A stretch of DNA of 64,000 nucleotides from Parerythrobacter lacustris. Lineage in GTDB: Bacteria > Pseudomonadota > Alphaproteobacteria > Sphingomonadales > Sphingomonadaceae. Numbering within the stretch: the stretch's first letter is position 1; each line of letters begins with the position of its first letter. Location of the stretch: the NCBI RefSeq assembly GCF_024626475.1, contig NZ_JANKHH010000003.1:1-64000 (forward strand), read 5' to 3'. The notes below the pieces were generated by a model that was not told where the DNA came from, made no database searches, and was given only the letters and a program-made list of their open reading frames with translations. Shown here piece after piece: positions 60,248-64,000 of the stretch. Position numbers and translations under genes: made by a program.

Positions 60248-63048
60248 GCCGGGCGCACACCATGGGCTGGAATCGCCGGCTCGCCCCGCTCGTCGCCCCT
60301 CTGGTCGCGCTGTGCCTTGCCGTGCTCGTCTCGGGACTGTTCGCGGGCGCTGCCAGCGCGCAGTCGGCGGCCTCGCCCTACACCTCGGCGGTGCGCTACG
60401 ATGCAGCGGGCCGCGTCACCGGCACCGTCGCGCCAGACCCTGATGGAACCGGCCCGCTCAAGCACGCCGCCTCACGAACCACTTATAACAGCAAGGGGCA
60501 GGTCACAAAGGTCGAGACCGGCGAACTCGCCAGCTGGCAAAGCGAGAGCGTCCTGCCGGCGGGCTGGACCGGCTTTACCGTGCTCTCGCGGATGGAGACC
60601 GTCTATGACATCCATCGCCGCAAGGTGCAGGAGATCGCTAAAGGCAGCAACAGCGTCGCGATCGGCCTGACCCAGTACAGCTACGACAACCGGGGCCGTC
60701 TCGAATGCACCGCCGTGCGCATGAACCCGGCGACTTATGGAGCGCTGCCCGCCAGCGCCTGCACGCCGGGCCCGGAAGGTACGCAAGGACCCGACCGGAT
60801 CACCCGCACGGTTTACGATGCGGCGGGCCAGGTGGTGCAGATCCGCAAGGCGGTCGGCACGCCGATCGAGATCGCCGACGTCACCTACAGCCATACGCCC
60901 AACGGCCAGATCGAACATGTGATCGACGCCAATGGCAACCGGGCGAAGCTCGAGTACGACGGGCACGACCGGCAAACGAAATGGATCTTCCCGGCGAAGT
61001 CCCGCCCTGCGACCTTCGACGCGGCAACACCGGCGACGGCGCTGGCAACCGCAGGCAGCATCAACACTGCCGACTACGAGCAGTACAGCTACGACGCGAA
61101 CGGCAACCGGTTGACGCTCAGGAAGCGCGACGGGTCGGTGATCACCTACCAGTATGACGCGCTCGACAGGGTGATCCGCAAGACCGTACCCGAGCGCGAC
61201 GGGCTCGCCGCCATCCACACCCGCGACGTGTTCTACACCTACGACCTGCGCGATCTTCAGACCTCGATCCGGTTCGACAGCGCGAACGGCCAGGGATCGC
61301 TCAGCGCGTGGGACGGGTTCGGGCGGCAGAAGAGCGCGACCGATACGCTCGACGGGGCGAGCCGAACGCTGGCCTACCGCTATGACAAGAACGGCAACCG
61401 CACCCGCATCACCCATCCCGACGCCAAGTACTGGCAGCTCGCCTACGACGGGCTGAACCGCGCGGTCCAGCTGTCGGACAACAGCGCCACCATCGGCCTG
61501 ATGAGCTACAACAGCCGCGGCCTGCCCGCGCAGCGGCAGTACCCCTACTCCAGCTTCAACACGGTCTCTACGCCCAGCTACGACGCGGCGGGGCGCACCG
61601 CCTCGCTGGCGCACGACCTGCGCAATACGGCGGGCGATGTCACCTACGGCTACAGCTATATCCCCTCGGGCCAGCTCGGCTCGGTGTCGCGCAGCAATGA
61701 CGCCTACGCCTACACCGGCTCGGACGACATCACCCGCAGCTACCTCACCAACGGCCTCAACCAGTATGAGAACGATGGCGGGGTGGGGTTCTGCTACGAC
61801 CCCAACGGCAACCTCACCGCCGACGGGCAGTATGTCTATCTCTACGACGTCGAGAACCGGCTGGTCGAAATGCGGGTGCAGGGCAGCGGAAATACCAATT
61901 GCGCCGCACTGAGCTACGCCGGGGACAAGCGGGCGGAGCTGCGATACGATCCGCTCGGCCGGCTCTACCGGGTGGAGAACTTCATCACCAGCGGGGGGAC
62001 CAACTACTCGAACGCCTTCACCCGCTTCCTCTACGATGGCGACGCGATGGTGGCGGAGTACGATGTGAATGGCATCATGCTGCGGCGCTACATCCATGGC
62101 ACCAATGCCGACGCCGACGATCCGCTGATCTGGTACGAGGGCAGCGGCGTAATCCCCGGCGCGCGGCGGTTCCTGCTGGCGAACCACCAGGGCTCGATCG
62201 TCGCGGTGACCGATCACACCGGTACGCTGCTGGCGGCGAACAGCTACGACGAGTACGGCATGCAGGGCTGCGGCGCCTGCAACGACATCCCGACCCGCGG
62301 GCGGTTCCGCTACACCGGGCAGGCGTGGCTGGCAGAACTGGGGCTCTACTACTACAAGGCCCGCATCTACTCGCCGAGGCTCGGGCGGTTCCTGCAGGTC
62401 GACCCCATAGGCTACGAGGACCAGTTCAACCTCTACGCCTATGTCGGGAACGATCCGGTCAATGCGGTCGATCCGACGGGGATGTATGAATGCAAAACTA
62501 AGGGTGACTGTGCTGCTGCAGCGGAAGCGGTCAAGCAGATCGGGGAAGCGCGAGATTCCTATCGCTCGGCAGCCGACAACAAGCAGTTGAGCGAGAAATC
62601 TAGGCTCGCAGCAGGAAAAGCCGCCGATACGATAGACGGCGTACTCGCAGATATTGGTACAAAGAACGACAACAACGGCCTAACGATTGCGACTGCAGAC
62701 CTACCAGGCCGGGCTGGCGGCGATTATGATAAGAAAACTAGAACGATTAGATTGGATACCGATTACGCCGCTCGAAGTGGAGAGCCATTGGAGCTCGGCG
62801 CTGTGCTAGCGCATGAAGTCCAACATGATCGGCAACGAAACGATGGCTTGGGTCGGTTGGAGGGCGAAGTTCGTCCTTACCTGATGCAGTTCTTAGTGGG
62901 GATTGCGGGGCCCGGACCATACAAAGGCTACTCCTCTGCGGCTGACTATACTCGCGCACACCTGAATGAGGTTTGTGGATTGCACGCTCGGCACTGTGCA
63001 GGGCCTGTTGGTCGAGCGATGGCACGGGAAGGAAGGAGGGGATTTTGA
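60244..63048 (+). CDS. RHS core protein with metallopeptidase-like C-terminal toxin domain
   Basis: 934 residues. A signal peptide (to A-S-A-Q near 40) is followed by many YD repeats, and by the RHS core, which ends V-D-P-T-G at 742-746. The C-terminal 188 residues are AT-rich and different: at 857-861 is H-E-V-Q-H (HExxH zinc motif), with Glu at 873 and 875 as possible third ligands. This is the position of polymorphic toxin domains. A lipoprotein gene overlaps its stop and is the likely immunity gene. Export via the signal peptide, not a T6SS needle, is suggested. Confidence 0.88.
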   Translation: MSRAHTMGWNRRLAPLVAPLVALCLAVLVSGLFAGAASAQSAASPYTSAVRYDAAGRVTGTVAPDPDGTGPLKHAASRTTYNSKGQVTKVETGELASWQSESVLPAGWTGFTVLSRMETVYDIHRRKVQEIAKGSNSVAIGLTQYSYDNRGRLECTAVRMNPATYGALPASACTPGPEGTQGPDRITRTVYDAAGQVVQIRKAVGTPIEIADVTYSHTPNGQIEHVIDANGNRAKLEYDGHDRQTKWIFPAKSRPATFDAATPATALATAGSINTADYEQYSYDANGNRLTLRKRDGSVITYQYDALDRVIRKTVPERDGLAAIHTRDVFYTYDLRDLQTSIRFDSANGQGSLSAWDGFGRQKSATDTLDGASRTLAYRYDKNGNRTRITHPDAKYWQLAYDGLNRAVQLSDNSATIGLMSYNSRGLPAQRQYPYSSFNTVSTPSYDAAGRTASLAHDLRNTAGDVTYGYSYIPSGQLGSVSRSNDAYAYTGSDDITRSYLTNGLNQYENDGGVGFCYDPNGNLTADGQYVYLYDVENRLVEMRVQGSGNTNCAALSYAGDKRAELRYDPLGRLYRVENFITSGGTNYSNAFTRFLYDGDAMVAEYDVNGIMLRRYIHGTNADADDPLIWYEGSGVIPGARRFLLANHQGSIVAVTDHTGTLLAANSYDEYGMQGCGACNDIPTRGRFRYTGQAWLAELGLYYYKARIYSPRLGRFLQVDPIGYEDQFNLYAYVGNDPVNAVDPTGMYECKTKGDCAAAAEAVKQIGEARDSYRSAADNKQLSEKSRLAAGKAADTIDGVLADIGTKNDNNGLTIATADLPGRAGGDYDKKTRTIRLDTDYAARSGEPLELGAVLAHEVQHDRQRNDGLGRLEGEVRPYLMQFLVGIAGPGPYKGYSSAADYTRAHLNEVCGLHARHCAGPVGRAMAREGRRGF

Positions 63049-63524
63049 AAATTCCATTTGTACTTCTGTTAGCCGCTGCAACGCTTTGTGCATGTACAGA
63101 TGAAGCGGTGCAAGTTGAGACGACTTTGGAGTATGTCGGCAATCCAAAGTGCTGGGGTGGCAGTACGAAGGTTCGCAATGGATACCTAATTCTTTTGTAT
63201 CAGAAGGATGAGCCCTACGTTTACATTCTATCGAAAAATTGTATCGTTAAACGCTATGCCGGACAGGGGAGCGCAATCGAGCATATAGGTGTTCTCGAAA
63301 TTAACGGATCAAGTAAAGCCGTTGATGATCAATTAGGAATTGATCGCCCTTTAGGAGCAAATTATATAACCTCCCGAAAATTTCCATCACTAAATACACC
63401 TGTCTACGAGGTTCAGTTTGCCTTGGAAGAAAGAGAGAATAACGGCTTTAGGTACTTTAGGCTTTCGGAGTTGAAAAAGCTTGATCGACCACCAGGCAAG
63501 TTCGAGGATTTGCTCGCCCAGTGA
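63045..63524 (+). CDS. Lipoprotein, probable immunity protein
   Basis: 159 residues from the TTG at 63045, which overlaps the RHS stop (TTGA) and has AGGAGGGG five bases upstream. Lipobox L-C-A-C with the Cys near residue 17. The mature part is a beta-rich domain without known motifs. Low GC, like the toxin domain before it, so both probably moved together. That it neutralises the toxin in the periplasm is inference from position and topology. Confidence 0.7.
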   Translation: MKIPFVLLLAAATLCACTDEAVQVETTLEYVGNPKCWGGSTKVRNGYLILLYQKDEPYVYILSKNCIVKRYAGQGSAIEHIGVLEINGSSKAVDDQLGIDRPLGANYITSRKFPSLNTPVYEVQFALEERENNGFRYFRLSELKKLDRPPGKFEDLLAQ

Positions 63525-63835
63525 AACTGCGAAACGAGACGAAAGAATTTGATTCCGTTGCAGGTTGATGACGTTTACCAGCGAGCGTCGGCTGTTCAAT
63601 TTTGAGGTGCTCAAGCGTAGGCAAGTGCCTTCTTGGAAAAGCTCGCCTTTATAACCGGATCGCCGCTCGCATTTTGGGACGCCAAGGCGCACACGGTACG
63701 CAGCCGGAGCCGCTAGAAGATGTCGGTATTCTGCCAAAAACTGGGTGTGTCCTTTTCTGTGCCAGTCGTGACCCGGTAGCAAATCTGCAGCACCGGAGTG
63801 GTCCGGTGGCGCTTAGAGCCGTTGTGCTTTCCGAA
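63525..63835. other. Junction between immunity gene and displaced RHS piece
   Basis: About 310 bases with no ribosome site and no gene I can support. The plus-strand frame of the RHS fragment is open back to about 63590 but does not resemble RHS until 63836, which looks like a recombination join. Confidence 0.5.
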
Positions 63836-64000
63836 ATGCAGAACACCGACGGGGTCAGCCGCACGGTCAGCTCGCTCTATGATCTGGATGGCAATCGTAC
63901 GCAGATTACGCATCCCGACGGTGCCTATTGGCAAATGGACTATGACGGGCTCAACCGCGCGACCGCGATGCGCGAATGGGCCACGCCTATCGGCGCGATG
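63836..64000 (+). pseudogene. Displaced RHS core fragment, cut by the window end
   Basis: Reads M-Q-N-T-D-G-V-S-R-T-V-S-S-L-Y-D-L-D-G-N, then R-T-Q-I-T-H-P-D-G and Y-D-G-L-N-R, closely like residues 370-420 of the RHS gene at 60244. Without a ribosome site it is more likely an orphan module than the start of a gene; the rest lies outside. Confidence 0.6.

Overview
The window is high-GC DNA (most genes roughly 63-67% GC by eye) from an alphaproteobacterium, most likely Sphingomonadales and probably the Erythrobacteraceae. I infer this from the SspB and IF-3 protein types, the hisB-hisH-hisA-hisF-hisE-HIT gene order, the two adjacent acyl-CoA dehydrogenase clusters, the ybgC-tolQRAB-pal operon and the PEP-CTERM mini-protein. 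No rRNA is present. There is one tRNA, tRNA-Ser(GGA). The assignment rests on protein character, not on any database search.

Layout. 1-1250: an AT-richer gene end and a helix-turn-helix protein whose stop codon lies inside a structured repeat. 1306-7022: housekeeping and envelope genes (S41 lipoprotein protease, PEBP, SWIB, DoxX, DUF427, M19 dipeptidase, dapD). 7122-16504: two divergent catabolic operons. The minus-strand one has an ACAD10/11-type kinase, a zinc alcohol dehydrogenase, an acyl-CoA dehydrogenase, a GPH-type transporter and an SDR. The plus-strand one has a pair of acyl-CoA dehydrogenases and an SDR. 17168-20268: an AT-richer two-gene unit encoding an uncharacterised protein and an SF1 helicase, the best candidate here for an undescribed (perhaps defence) system. 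20324-21977: gmk, a small conserved gene and sspB. 22063-26635: the his operon with a HIT protein, interrupted between genes by several unrelated inverted-repeat elements. 27486-32154: ybgC-tolQRAB-pal. 32220-34806: an accessory patch with an IS1595-type transposase, a predicted small RNA, a DUF3800 gene and its tiny partner. 35142-44442: J-domain protein, HEAT-like protein, purT with a degenerate SDR, an ATP-grasp enzyme, a cystathionine gamma-synthase family enzyme and two transporters. 44725-55096: DUF547 protein, infC with an ATA start, pdeM, hemF, PilZ protein, M1 aminopeptidase, a frameshifted MFS transporter, the stringent-response RSH enzyme, a VOC protein and a DUF1905 protein. 55223-56566: cyclophilin-type PPIase and tRNA-Ser. 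56954-64000: a secreted YD/RHS-repeat locus ending in a swapped-in metallopeptidase-like toxin domain, a lipoprotein that may be its immunity protein, and a displaced RHS core fragment that runs off the window.

How the genes work together. The his genes make the imidazole-glycerol-phosphate part of histidine synthesis; the other his genes are elsewhere. The tol-pal genes form the envelope-spanning Tol-Pal machine. The catabolic operons can supply kinase-assisted activation of a hydroxyacyl-CoA, dehydrogenation and hydroxyacyl oxidation, but no acyl-CoA ligase or thiolase is in the window.

A striking general feature is the number of 90-220 bp inverted-repeat elements between genes, in at least four families. 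They sit even inside the his and tol operons, and in places they supply a start codon or a ribosome binding site.
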